Source: CAMDHY01 sp046156265 (GTDB lineage Bacteria; Pseudomonadota; Alphaproteobacteria; Rhizobiales; Segnochrobactraceae). From it: a DNA stretch of 64,000 nucleotides. Both the position numbers and the translations under genes were made by a program. The stretch lies in contig NZ_JAWDIR010000048.1 of assembly GCF_046156265.1 (NCBI RefSeq), positions 62,001 to 126,000 of the forward strand. The letters run 5' to 3'. Every line of letters starts with the position of its first letter. Position 1 is the stretch's first letter. Positions 54,486 to 63,320 of this stretch are shown here, piece after piece. The notes below the pieces were generated by a model that saw only the letters and a program-made list of their open reading frames with translations, made no database searches and had not been told where the DNA came from.

Positions 54486-54893
54486 TCACCACTGCCGGGC
54501 GCCCTCGATCTTCAGCTTCTGCGACGCGCTCTTCGCCGTGCCCTGGACCTCGAGGAGACCATCAACCAATGCGCCGCGGGCCTGGATGACGAACTCGACG
54601 CGGCGCTGCTCGCGCAGAATCTGCGTCACGGTGCCGGTCATGCGGCAGGACGCGGCGACGGAGAGCGTGCCCTCGAGCGTGCCGAGCTCGGTCTCGAAGG
54701 CGGGGTCGTAGCAGCGGCTCTCGGTGATCCGGCCCTTGCTGTTGACCTCGAGCATGCACACCGACGGCGCGGTGGTGCGCAGCACGTGGACGCCGGCGAC
54801 GGACTGGGGGCTGCACTTCTCGGCGGCGGCGGCGATGCCGGCCGAGGACAGCAAGGCAGCAACGGCGGCGGCGACGGTCGTCAGTTTTCTCAT
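54486..54893 (-). CDS. Small exported protein of unknown function
   Basis: 135 aa. Signal peptide MRKLTTVAAAVAALLSSAGI...AAA is followed by EKCSPQSVAGVHVLRTTAPS, VCMLEVNSKGRITESRCYDP, ASCRMTGTVTQILREQRRV and ARGALVDGLLEVQGTAKS. Four Cys in the mature part suggest two disulfides. No family was recognised. AGGAAG lies 6 nt before ATG 54893. It converges on ftsH and is monocistronic. Confidence 0.78.
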   Translation of the reverse strand: MRKLTTVAAAVAALLSSAGIAAAAEKCSPQSVAGVHVLRTTAPSVCMLEVNSKGRITESRCYDPAFETELGTLEGTLSVAASCRMTGTVTQILREQRRVEFVIQARGALVDGLLEVQGTAKSASQKLKIEGARQW

Positions 54894-55046
54894 GATGGCT
54901 TCCTGCACATTGGAGGGTCGCAGCGGCCGCCCACTGTCGGGCGTCGCTGCACTCTGCGTTGCAGGTGCTACCGTCGATTGCCTCACGGGTCTGTGAAGCC
55001 GTTCACAGCCCTCGCCCCGCCGGCGTGCCGCGATCCCCGAACGCGG

Positions 55047-55079
55047 ACGGGCCGCGGCGCCAGAAGCACCGCGGCCCGT
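55047..55079 (-). terminator. Terminator-like hairpin after the DUF3297 gene
   Basis: 11-bp stem ACGGGCCGCGG (55047-55057) with CCGCGGCCCGT (55069-55079) and an 11-nt loop, 37 bp beyond the DUF3297 stop. Confidence 0.55.
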
Positions 55080-55115
55080 TCGCCGGACGTTTGAGGAGGC
55101 TGGAGCCGGGCGGCC

Positions 55116-55418
55116 CTACTCGGCACCGCGCAGGTAGGGCTCGACCGGGCCCTGCAGCTTGAGCGTCAGCGGGCGACCCTTGCGGTCGCGGGCGGTGCCG
55201 GCGGAGACGCGGATCCAGCCCTCGCTGACGCAGTACTCCTCGACGTTGGTCTTCTCGGCGCCCCTGAACTTGATGCCGACGCCGCGCGTCAGCAGGTCCT
55301 CGTCGTAATAGGGGCTCGCCGGGTCGGTCGAGAGCCGGTCCGGCAGTGCCGGGGCGGCGGTCGCCTCGCTGCCCGTGGTCGCGGTCCCGGGGATCTCGGG
55401 GGTTTCGGGATCGGTCAT
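55116..55418 (-). CDS. DUF3297 family protein
   Basis: 100 aa. LPDRLSTDPASPYYDEDLLT, RGVGIKFRGAEKTNVEEYC and VSEGWIRVSAG, then TARDRKGRPLTLKLQGPVEPYL, is the full DUF3297 signature; these are near-invariant small glutathione-peroxidase-annotated or hypothetical proteins in proteobacteria. Function unknown. The first ~25 residues are a Thr/Pro/Ala-rich extension. It is divergent from ygfZ. Confidence 0.88.
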   Translation of the reverse strand: MTDPETPEIPGTATTGSEATAAPALPDRLSTDPASPYYDEDLLTRGVGIKFRGAEKTNVEEYCVSEGWIRVSAGTARDRKGRPLTLKLQGPVEPYLRGAE

Positions 55419-55553
55419 GGCGGTCCTTCCGGCGGTGCGGTCGTTTCTGGCGGCCACTGGTAGCCATTCGCGGGCGGCGTGCCAACCCTCGCCGCGCTTG
55501 CCCCGCCCGCCCGCCTCGCCTATGTCGGGTGGTGCCGACGGGGAGGACTCAAG

Positions 55554-56447
55554 ATGGCCGGAACCTTCGCGACCGAGCTCGCCGAGCGCGGCGTGGTGCG
55601 GGTCGGCGGGCCGGACGCGGCGCATTTCCTCAACAACCTCGTCACCTCCGAGGTGGAGCATCTCGCCGATGGCGAGGCCGCCTATGCGGCGCTTTTGACG
55701 CCGCAGGGCAAGATGCTGTTCGACTTCCTGGCGCTCCGCGAGGCGGATGGCTACCGCCTCGACACGGCCGCCGAGAACGCCGCCGCCCTCGCCCAGCGCC
55801 TCGGCTTCTACAAGCTGCGAGCGCGGGTGACGGTGGCCGATCTTTCCGCCGACGAGGCCGTGATCGCGTTCTGGGGCGGCGAGCCGCCGGCGACGCTGCC
55901 GGGCGTCGCCTACACCGATCCGCGGCTGCCGGCGCTCGGCAAGCGGGTGTTCGTGGCGCGCGGCTCGGTCGCCGGCGTGCTCGCCCTGCCCGGCCTCACC
56001 CGCACCGATTCCGGCGCCTTCCACGCCCACCGCGTCGCCCTCGGCGTGCCGGAGGGCGGGCGCGACTTCGCCTTCGGCGACGCCTTCCCGCACGACGCCG
56101 ACATGGACGCGCTCGCCGGCATCGACTTCGCCAAGGGCTGCTATGTCGGCCAGGAGGTGGTGTCGCGGATGCAGCACCGCGGCACGGCGCGGCGGCGCAT
56201 CGTCATGGCGAGCGCCGACGGCGCGCTGCCACCGGCGGGGACGGCGCTGACGGCCGGTGACCGGCCGGTCGGCACGCTGGGCACCGTGAGCGGCACCGCC
56301 GGGCTCGCCCTCGTCCGCCTCGACCGCGCCAAGGCCGCGATCGATGCCGGCCAGCCGATCGTCGCCGACGGCACCACGGTGACGCTCTCCATTCCGCCCT
56401 GGGCGAGCTTCGGCTGGCCGGCGACGGCGGCCGCCGAGGACGTCTGA
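55554..56447 (+). CDS. ygfZ: YgfZ/GcvT-type folate-binding protein (Fe-S cluster maintenance)
   Basis: 297 aa. The hallmark KGCYVGQEVVSRMQHRGTARR with the conserved Cys is present, along with RVGGPDAAHFLNNLVTSEV and LLTPQGKMLFDFLAL. YgfZ helps IscA-type proteins assemble or repair 4Fe-4S clusters such as that of MiaB. GGGAGGA lies ~8 nt before ATG 55554. It is followed after 3 bp by an HD-domain gene, so these form one operon. Confidence 0.93.
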   Translation: MAGTFATELAERGVVRVGGPDAAHFLNNLVTSEVEHLADGEAAYAALLTPQGKMLFDFLALREADGYRLDTAAENAAALAQRLGFYKLRARVTVADLSADEAVIAFWGGEPPATLPGVAYTDPRLPALGKRVFVARGSVAGVLALPGLTRTDSGAFHAHRVALGVPEGGRDFAFGDAFPHDADMDALAGIDFAKGCYVGQEVVSRMQHRGTARRRIVMASADGALPPAGTALTAGDRPVGTLGTVSGTAGLALVRLDRAKAAIDAGQPIVADGTTVTLSIPPWASFGWPATAAAEDV

Positions 56448-56450
56448 GCC

Positions 56451-57122
56451 ATGGCCGACCGCCCCGGGGCGCCGCCGCGCGCCTGGCAGCGCATGCTGTC
56501 GGGCCGGCGGCTCGACCTCCTCGACCCCTCCCCGCTCGATGTCGAGATCGCCGACATCGCCCACGGCCTCGCCCGCGTCGCCCGCTGGAACGGCCAGACC
56601 GCCGGCGCGCACGCCTTCTCCGTGGCGCAGCACTCGCTGCTGGTCGAGGAGATCGCCGCCGCGACGACGCCGAAGCTGACAGCGGACGAACGGCTGATCG
56701 TGCTCCTGCACGACGCCCCGGAATATGTCGTCGGCGACCTGATCTCGCCGTTCAAGGCGGTGCTCGGCGGCGACTACAAGGCGGTGGAGGCGCGGCTCCT
56801 GTCGGCGATCCACCGCCGCTTCGGCCTGCCGCCGGTGACGCCTCCTGCGCTGCACGCGGCGGTGAAGAAGGCCGACAGGGCGGCGGCCTATCTGGAGGCG
56901 ACGCGGCTCGCCGGCTTTGCCACCAGCGAGGCCCGCCGCTTCTTCGGCACGCCCCCCGCCGGGGCCGACGCGATGACGCTGGAGCCGTGGCCGGCCGAAC
57001 GCGCGGCCGAGAGCTTTCTCGCCCGCTTCCACGCCCTATGTTCCGAACGCGAGGAGCGTCGGCCGGATGCCGGTGCCCCCTCGCCGGCCAAGAACAGCCC
57101 GTCGCAAGGAGCGTCCCGATGA
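56451..57122 (+). CDS. HD-domain hydrolase (YfbR-like)
   Basis: 223 aa. Metal/nucleotide site: RVARWNGQTAGAHAFSVAQH SLLVEEI, LIVLLHDAPEYVVGDLISPFK with HD in LLHD, and later KKADRAAAYLEATRL carrying the final Asp. The SVAxHSLxV and GDxxxPxK patterns are those of YfbR 5'-nucleotidases. Dephosphorylation of a (deoxy)nucleotide is expected. The stop overlaps the next start (ATGA, 57119-57122). Confidence 0.88.
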   Translation: MADRPGAPPRAWQRMLSGRRLDLLDPSPLDVEIADIAHGLARVARWNGQTAGAHAFSVAQHSLLVEEIAAATTPKLTADERLIVLLHDAPEYVVGDLISPFKAVLGGDYKAVEARLLSAIHRRFGLPPVTPPALHAAVKKADRAAAYLEATRLAGFATSEARRFFGTPPAGADAMTLEPWPAERAAESFLARFHALCSEREERRPDAGAPSPAKNSPSQGASR

Positions 57123-57625
57123 TCTACGTCTGCTCGCTGAACCGCCTCGCCGAGACGGTGGAGCGGTCCGGCGCCCGCCACGTCGTCACGCTGATCAACG
57201 AGGGCACGCCGGTGGAGCGGCCGGCGGTGGTGACGCTCGACAACCACCTGCGCATCGGCATCAACGACATCGTCGAGGCGGCCGACGGGCTGGTGCTCGC
57301 CGGCTCGCCGCACGTCGAGACGCTGCTCGGCTTCGTGCAGCGCTGGGACCGGGCGACGCCGCTGGTCATCCACTGCTATGCCGGCATGAGCCGCTCGACG
57401 GCGGCCGCCTTCGTCACCGCCTGCGCGCTCGCCCCGCACCGCGACGAGCGCACGGTGGCCGAGGCGCTGCGGCGGGCCTCGCCGACGGCGACGCCGAACG
57501 CCCGGCTGGTGCGGCTCGCCGACGACCACCTCGGCCGCGAGGGCCGGATGGTGCGCGCCATCGACGGCATCGGCCGCGGCGCCTTCGCCGCCGAGGGTGA
57601 ACCGTTCGTGCTGGCACTCGACTGA
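57119..57625 (+). CDS. Dual-specificity/tyrosine phosphatase-like protein
   Basis: 168 aa. The P-loop HCYAGMSRSTAAA has the Cys-x5-Arg catalytic motif; the general acid may be Asp in INDIVEAADG. The N-terminus (MIYVCSLNRLAETVERSGAR) matches a compact PTP-like fold common in alphaproteobacteria. The substrate is unknown. Third gene of the ygfZ operon, coupled by a 4-bp overlap to the HD gene. Confidence 0.86.
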   Translation: MIYVCSLNRLAETVERSGARHVVTLINEGTPVERPAVVTLDNHLRIGINDIVEAADGLVLAGSPHVETLLGFVQRWDRATPLVIHCYAGMSRSTAAAFVTACALAPHRDERTVAEALRRASPTATPNARLVRLADDHLGREGRMVRAIDGIGRGAFAAEGEPFVLALD

Positions 57626-57643
57626 GGCGCGGCCGCGCTGGCT

Positions 57644-58498
57644 CTACCGGAACAAGAGCAGCGGCACCTTGCAGGAGCGGATCATCTCGGTGGTTGTCGA
57701 GCCGATGACGAGGGTGCGCAGGCGCGAGTGGCCGTAGGCGCCCATCACGACGAGACCGATGCCCTGCGCCTCGACGACGCCGGCGATGACGCTTTCGGCC
57801 TGCCCCGGCTGGACGGAAGCGGTGGCCGCGAGCCCGGCGTCGCGCAGACGACGGGCGGCGGCCTCGACGCCCGTCGTGATCTCCGGCGTCGGCGTGCCGA
57901 CGCGCAGCACAACGATCTCGACGCCGTGCAAGAGCGGCGTCGCGGCGATGGCATCGACGGACTTGCGGGCGCTGGCACCGTCGTCGAAGGCGATCAGCGC
58001 CTTGCGGATCGGCTGGAAGGCGCGTGAGGTGACGAGGATCGGCCGGCTGCTCGAGCGCACCACCCGTTCGAGATTGGAGCCGAGGTGGAGGGAGGCGAAG
58101 TCGGCTGCCTCGCCGCGCTTGCCGATGACGAGGAGGTCGGCGCCGGCCTCGACCTCGGCCACCGCCTCCAGCAGATCGCCGTGGCGGAGCCGGGTCGTCA
58201 CCTCGGCGACGCCCGCGTCGGCTAGGCGCTGCTTCGCCTGCTCGAGAATGAGGCGGCCGCGCTTCTGGGCGAGTTGGGCGTGCTCGCGATCGAAGGCGAC
58301 GAGCTCTTCGAGCAGGGCGTCGCGGCCGTCGGCGCCGAGGCTGCCGCTGTAGTCGGCAGGCGGGCTGGCGGCGGTGCGGCGGCCGAGCACGTGCAGCACC
58401 TCGACCCCGGCGGCGAGCCGGCCGGCGGCCCAGGCGGCGTGGTCGCAGACGCTGGCGGCATAGACCGAAGCGTCGATGAGGGCGGTGATCTTCGCCAC
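57644..58498 (-). CDS. Universal stress protein, tandem UspA domains
   Basis: 284 aa with two Usp folds. The second (~155-284) keeps the ATP-binding signature GAYGHSRLRTLVIGSTT (G-2x-G-9x-G-S/T). The first (~1-145: KITALIDASVYAASVCDHAA ... LLVIGKRGEAADFASLHLGS) has a variant. The start is GTG 58498 with GAGGAGGA upstream. It follows the SulP gene by 26 bp on the same strand; SulP-Usp pairs are frequent and suggest regulation of the transporter. Confidence 0.9.
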   Translation of the reverse strand: MAKITALIDASVYAASVCDHAAWAAGRLAAGVEVLHVLGRRTAASPPADYSGSLGADGRDALLEELVAFDREHAQLAQKRGRLILEQAKQRLADAGVAEVTTRLRHGDLLEAVAEVEAGADLLVIGKRGEAADFASLHLGSNLERVVRSSSRPILVTSRAFQPIRKALIAFDDGASARKSVDAIAATPLLHGVEIVVLRVGTPTPEITTGVEAAARRLRDAGLAATASVQPGQAESVIAGVVEAQGIGLVVMGAYGHSRLRTLVIGSTTTEMIRSCKVPLLLFR

Positions 58499-58524
58499 GG
58501 GCGTTTCCTCCTCAGATCTCGGTC

Positions 58525-60015
58525 TCAGTGGCCGGACAGGCGCTCGAGGGCGCCGGGCTTGTCGTAGATCGAGAGCCGCTCGACGATCGTCTCACTCGCC
58601 GCGTTGAGGCCGACGATCTCGACGTCGGCGCCCTCGCGGCGGAACTTCAGCACCACCGTGTCGAGCGCGGCGACGCTGGAGATGTCCCAGATATGCGCCG
58701 CCGAGACGTCGATCGTCACCCGTTCGAGGGCCTCCTTGAAGTCGAAGGCGGCGGCGAACTCGTCGGCCGAGGCGAAGAACACCTGGCCCTCGACGCGGTA
58801 GGTACGCGCCGTGCCGTCCTCCGACAATGTGGAGGTGACGCGGAACAGCCGGGCGACCTTCCACGAGAAGAAGATGCCGGAGAGCAGCACGCCGATCAGA
58901 ACGCCGATGGCGAGGTTGTGGGTGGCGACGACGCCGACGACGGTCGCGACCATGACGATGCTGGAGCTCACCGGATGGGTGCGCAGGTTGAGGATCGACG
59001 ACCATGAGAAGGTGCCAATCGAGACCATGATCATGATGGCGACGAGGGCCGCCATCGGGATCATCGCCACCCACTCGCCGAGTACGACGATGAGGAACAA
59101 GAGGAACGCGCCGGCGCAGAAGCACGACAGCCGGCCGCGGCCGCCGGACTTCACGTTGATGACGGACTGGCCGATCATCGCGCAGCCGGCCATGCCGCCG
59201 ATGAAGCCGGTGGCGATGTTGGCGATGCCCTGGCCGACGCACTCGCGCGCCTTGTCGCTGCGGGTGTCGGTGAGGTCGTCGACGATCGAGGCGGTCATCA
59301 GCGATTCGAGCAGGCCGACCGCTGCCACCGCCGCCGAATAGGGCAGCACGATCCAAAGCGTCTCGAGCGTGAAGGGCACGTCGGGGATGAGGAACACCGG
59401 CAGCGACGACGGCAGCTCGCCCATGTCGCCGACGGTGCGCAGGTCAAGCCCGAGGGCGAGCGAGACGGCGGTGAGCACGAGGATGCAGACGAGCGGCGAC
59501 GGCACGATCCGGGTGAGGCGCGGCAGCAGGTAGATGATGGCGAGGCCGGCGGCGATCATCGGATAGGTGAGCAGCGGCACGCCGATCATCTCCGGCACCT
59601 GGGCGAGGAAGATCAGGATCGCCAGGGCGTTGACGAAGCCCGTCATCACCGAGCGCGAGACGAAGCGCATGACGAGGTTCAGCCGCAGTGCCCCGGCGAT
59701 CACCTGCAGGATGCCGGCGAGCACGGTGGCGACGAGCAGGTATTGCAGCCCGTGTTCCTTGACGAGGGTCACCATCAGGACCGCGGTCGCGGCGGTGGCG
59801 GCCGAGATCATGCCCGGCCGGCCGCCGACGAACGCGATGATGACCGCGATCGAGAAGGACGCGTAGAGGCCGATCTTGGGGTCGACGCCGGCGATGATCG
59901 AGAAGGCGATCGCCTCGGGGATGAGAGCGAGCGCGACGACGAGGCCGGCGAGGATGTCGCCGCGGATGTTGCCGAACCATTCGGTGCGCAGGCGGGCGAG
60001 CGAGGAGTGGGCCAC
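58525..60015 (-). CDS. SulP-family anion transporter with STAS domain
   Basis: 496 aa. About 12 hydrophobic segments with the SulP motifs GDILAGLVVALALIPEAIAF, ASFSIAVIIAFVGGRPGMIS and GMAGCAMIGQSVINVKSGGRGRLS; C-terminal STAS domain (~400-496: RVEGQVFFASADEFAAAFD, VTIDVSAAHIWDISSVAALD). Sulfate or bicarbonate uptake is typical for the family. GTG 60015 has GGAG 7 nt upstream; the ATG at 60099 adds 28 residues with no homology-like sequence. Confidence 0.92.
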   Translation of the reverse strand: MAHSSLARLRTEWFGNIRGDILAGLVVALALIPEAIAFSIIAGVDPKIGLYASFSIAVIIAFVGGRPGMISAATAATAVLMVTLVKEHGLQYLLVATVLAGILQVIAGALRLNLVMRFVSRSVMTGFVNALAILIFLAQVPEMIGVPLLTYPMIAAGLAIIYLLPRLTRIVPSPLVCILVLTAVSLALGLDLRTVGDMGELPSSLPVFLIPDVPFTLETLWIVLPYSAAVAAVGLLESLMTASIVDDLTDTRSDKARECVGQGIANIATGFIGGMAGCAMIGQSVINVKSGGRGRLSCFCAGAFLLFLIVVLGEWVAMIPMAALVAIMIMVSIGTFSWSSILNLRTHPVSSSIVMVATVVGVVATHNLAIGVLIGVLLSGIFFSWKVARLFRVTSTLSEDGTARTYRVEGQVFFASADEFAAAFDFKEALERVTIDVSAAHIWDISSVAALDTVVLKFRREGADVEIVGLNAASETIVERLSIYDKPGALERLSGH

Positions 60016-60426
60016 GGATAGGCTCCATGCCGGCGAAACGCCGCGGAGGCGGATCGATGGGAAGCGGAAAAGGGCGGATTGGCGGAGAGTGACCGTCACG
60101 GCAGCGGCGTCGTCACAGGCGCGCGGCTCCTCGGGGGAGCGGCGTCACAGGCCGGACGACGGTGGGTTGCGGCTGCCTACATGGGTGACGGATGATCCCT
60201 GGCCGGCATGCTGCAATGCAGCGGACAGCCTGTCCTAACCGCCTCGACGATAGGCGACAAGGCGAAAGTCGTCCGGCGATGTCCCGCGGGGAATGACCGG
60301 CAGGCTTCCGCGGGCGGTTTGGCCCCGGCACGATCCGGCCTGCCGCGTTGACCGCCGGCCCGTGGCTCCCGACAATGCACCGCCGTCGGGGCCAGGCCCG
60401 GAGCCGCGACGCGGAGACCGCCGCAG
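60016..60426. other. Divergent intergenic region, no recognisable element
   Basis: 411 bp between SulP and DMT transporter starts. Small dyads (GCTGC-AAT-GCAGC, GGACAG-CC-TGTCC) near 60210-60235 are the only structure seen; no coding sequence or REP copy. Confidence 0.5.
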
Positions 60427-61506
60427 ATGAGCCGATCCGCCAGCCGAACCGTCGGTCCGCTTCTGGGGCTCGGCGCAGCGGTCCTGTTCGGCGCCAGCAC
60501 GCCGTTCGCCAAGCTTTTGCTCGACGGCGGCCTCGGGCCGTGGCTGCTGGCGGGGCTGCTCTACCTCGGCGCCGGGCTCGGACTGGGCCTGATCCATCTC
60601 GCCGGCCGGCTGCGTGCGGGCCCCGTCGGCGAGGCGCCGCTCAGGCGCGCCGACCTGCCGTGGCTGGCGCTGGTGGTGCTGACCGGCGGCGTCGTCGGTC
60701 CCGTGCTGCTGATGGTCGGCCTCACCACCACCGCCGCCTCGAATGCGGCGCTGCTGCTCAATCTCGAGGGGCTGGCGACGATGGCGATCGCCTGGCTGGT
60801 GTTTCGCGAGAGCGTCGACCGCCGGCTGCTCACCGGCGCGGCGGCGATCCTCGCCGGCGCCCTCCTGCTGTCGTGGCCCGCCGGGGACGGCGGCGGCGCG
60901 GACGGCGGGGTCGGCCTCGGGGCCCTGGCGATCGTCGGCGCCTGCCTCGCCTGGGGCATCGACAACAACCTGACGCGCAAGCTCAGCAGCGCCGATCCAG
61001 TCGCGATCACCATCGTCAAGGGGCTGGCGGCGGGGACCACCAACACGGTGCTCGCCATCGCGCTCGGCGCCTCGCTGCCACCGGTGGCGACGATCGCCGG
61101 TGCGGCCGCGGTCGGCTTCCTCGGCTACGGGGTGAGCCTCGTGCTGTTCGTCCTGGCGCTGCGCCACGTCGGCACGGCCCGCACCGGCGCCTATTTCTCG
61201 ACGGCACCCTTCATTGGCGCGGCGCTGGCGGTGCCGCTGCTCGGCGACGCGGTGACGCCGCTGCTCGTCGCCGCCGCCGCCCTGATGGCCGTCGGCGTCT
61301 ACCTCCACCTGACGGAGCGGCACGAGCACGATCACACCCACGAGGAGATGGCGCACGAGCATCGCCACGTCCACGACGAGCACCACCGCCACGACCACGG
61401 TCCCGACGATCCGGTGGGCGAGCCGCACAGCCATCCCCACCGGCACCGGGCGCTGCGCCACCGCCACGCCCACACGCCCGACCTGCACCACCGCCACAAC
61501 CACTGA
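60427..61506 (+). CDS. EamA/DMT-family transporter with His-rich C-terminal tail
   Basis: 359 aa. Ten hydrophobic helices in two EamA repeats (LLGLGAAVLFGASTPFAKLL, LLLNLEGLATMAIAWLVFRE; ACLAWGIDNNLTRKLS, YFSTAPFIGAALAVPLLGD). The last ~60 residues are cytoplasmic and contain about 24 His (HEHDHTHEEMAHEHRHVHDE, PHSHPHRHRALRHRHAH). DMT transporters usually lack such a tail; it resembles the metal-sensing loops of CDF zinc exporters. The substrate is unknown; a metal or metallophore is suggested. Confidence 0.85.
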   Translation: MSRSASRTVGPLLGLGAAVLFGASTPFAKLLLDGGLGPWLLAGLLYLGAGLGLGLIHLAGRLRAGPVGEAPLRRADLPWLALVVLTGGVVGPVLLMVGLTTTAASNAALLLNLEGLATMAIAWLVFRESVDRRLLTGAAAILAGALLLSWPAGDGGGADGGVGLGALAIVGACLAWGIDNNLTRKLSSADPVAITIVKGLAAGTTNTVLAIALGASLPPVATIAGAAAVGFLGYGVSLVLFVLALRHVGTARTGAYFSTAPFIGAALAVPLLGDAVTPLLVAAAALMAVGVYLHLTERHEHDHTHEEMAHEHRHVHDEHHRHDHGPDDPVGEPHSHPHRHRALRHRHAHTPDLHHRHNH

Positions 61507-61732
61507 GCCGTGGGCTCGGTCCACGAAAACGGCCCGCCCCGGCGGGACCGGGACGGGCCTGGAGGCAATCGGATGGTGAGCAATCGGCGGGAGCGGAAAA
61601 GTGGCGGATCTGAACGGGAGAGGCGTCGAAAAGTCGTGTGCCTTGGGAGCGAACGAGGCCACCCTAGGCCGCGATGGCCCGGCCGGCTGTGACGGGCGAC
61701 ACAGGCGAGACGCTTTGAGGAGCAGGACCTTC

Positions 61733-62233
61733 GTGACGACACCGCAGCAGGCCTCGCCGCCGATGCTCGACCCCGAGACGATCGCCACCACCACCGGCCT
61801 CGAGCAGTTGCAGGCGATCGCCGACGGCCGCATCGCCTCGCCGGCCATGGCGGTGACGCTCGGCTACCGCCTGACCGAGGTCGAGCACGGTCGCGCCGTG
61901 TTCACCGGCACGCCGAACGAGGCGGTGCTGAACCCGATGGGGGCGGTGCACGGCGGCTGGGCGGCGACGCTGCTCGATTCGGCGCTCGCCTGCGCCGTCC
62001 ACTCGACGCTCGCGAAGGGCCAGACCTACACGACCGTGGAGATGAAGCTGAACTACACCCGCGCAATCCGGCCGGGGATGCGGCTCGTCTGCGAGGGCCG
62101 CATCGTCCACCGCGGCAGCCGCCTCGCCACCGCCGAGGGGACACTGAAGGACGAGGCCGGCAAGCTCTACGCCCACGGGACGGAGACCTGCATGATCTTC
62201 GCCGCGACAGAGGGGCATCCGTCGCGCGGGTGA
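61733..62233 (+). CDS. PaaI-family hot-dog thioesterase
   Basis: 166 aa. Hot-dog fold with NPMGAVHGGWAATLLDSALA (the HGG active-site loop) and TTVEMKLNYTRAIRPGMRLV. Hydrolysis of an aryl- or acyl-CoA is expected. The GTG at 61733 is preceded by GAGGAGCAGGA; an ATG at 61764 is an alternative. It converges on the AcuI-like gene with a 4-bp gap. Confidence 0.87.
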   Translation: MTTPQQASPPMLDPETIATTTGLEQLQAIADGRIASPAMAVTLGYRLTEVEHGRAVFTGTPNEAVLNPMGAVHGGWAATLLDSALACAVHSTLAKGQTYTTVEMKLNYTRAIRPGMRLVCEGRIVHRGSRLATAEGTLKDEAGKLYAHGTETCMIFAATEGHPSRG

Positions 62234-62237
62234 GGTC

Positions 62238-63236
62238 TCAGCCGCCGACCTCGACGACGATGCGTCCGCGGACCTTGCCGGCGAGGATGTCCGGGGCCAC
62301 GCCGATGACCGCCTCAAGCGGCAGCGTCGTCGTCATGGCGGCGAGCTTGTCGCGGTCGAGATCGGTGGCGAGGCGGTCCCACGCCTCGCGGCGGCGCGTC
62401 ACCGGCGCCATGACGGAATCGATGCCCAGCAGCGAGACGCCGCGCAGGATGAACGGCGCGACCGACGACGGCAGGTCCATGCCGCCGGCGAGCCCGCAGG
62501 CCGCCACAGCCCCGCCGTAGCGGGTGGAGGCCAGCACGTTCGCCAAAGTGTGGCTGCCGACCGAATCGATGCCGCCGGCCCAGCGCTCCTTTCCGAGCGG
62601 TCGGGCGGGCTGGGAGAGCTCGGCGCGATCGATCACGTCCGTGGCGCCGAGGCCCTTCAGGTAGTCCGCCTCCTCCGGCCGACCGGTGGACGCGATCACC
62701 GTGAAGCCGAGGCCGGCGAGCAGCGCGATCGCCACCGAGCCCACGCCGCCGGCCGCTCCCGTCACCACCACCGGGCCGCTCGAAGGCGTCAGGCCGGTGC
62801 GCTCCAGCGCCAATACGGCGAGCATGGCGGTGTAGCCGGCGGTGCCGATCGCCATCGTCTCGGCAGCGCCGAGGCCCTCGGGGCGGGCGAGCAGCCAGTC
62901 CTTGCGGACGCGGGCGCGGCCGGCATAGCCGCCCATGTGGGTCTCGCCGACGCCCCAGCCGTTGAGGATCACCGGGTCGCCGGCGTGGAAGGACGAGCAG
63001 CCGGAGGTGATGACGGTGCCGGCGAGGTCGATGCCGGGGATCATCGGGAAGCGGCGCACCACCGGCGCCTTGCCGGTGACGGCGAGGCCGTCCTTGTAGT
63101 TGATGGTGGAATGGCTGACGGCGACGGTGACGTCGCCCTCCATCAGGTCGTCGAGACCGAGCTCGACGAGTTCGGCCGGACGCTGCTGCTTCGTCGCCTC
63201 GTCACGGGTGACGAGGATCGCCTTGAAACGCTCCAC
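62238..63236 (-). CDS. MDR-family oxidoreductase, acryloyl-CoA reductase (AcuI/YhdH) type
   Basis: 332 aa. Features of the YhdH/AcuI subgroup: VSHSTINYKDGLAVTGKAPV, PGIDLAGTVITSG, GWGVGETHMGGYAGRARV, the glycine motif VVVTGAAGGVGSVAIALLAGL and RGVSLLGIDSVMAP. NADPH-dependent reduction of acryloyl-CoA or a related enoyl compound. The start is GTG 63236. It stands alone between the thioesterase and the MFS transporter. Confidence 0.9.
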   Translation of the reverse strand: MERFKAILVTRDEATKQQRPAELVELGLDDLMEGDVTVAVSHSTINYKDGLAVTGKAPVVRRFPMIPGIDLAGTVITSGCSSFHAGDPVILNGWGVGETHMGGYAGRARVRKDWLLARPEGLGAAETMAIGTAGYTAMLAVLALERTGLTPSSGPVVVTGAAGGVGSVAIALLAGLGFTVIASTGRPEEADYLKGLGATDVIDRAELSQPARPLGKERWAGGIDSVGSHTLANVLASTRYGGAVAACGLAGGMDLPSSVAPFILRGVSLLGIDSVMAPVTRRREAWDRLATDLDRDKLAAMTTTLPLEAVIGVAPDILAGKVRGRIVVEVGG

Positions 63237-63320
63237 CGGCCGGCCTCCCGTTTTTTGCCCTCGCGACGATTTGAGCGCGGCGGGGGCCTCGGGCGCAAGC
63301 CTCTCGGGCGAGGCGAAGCG

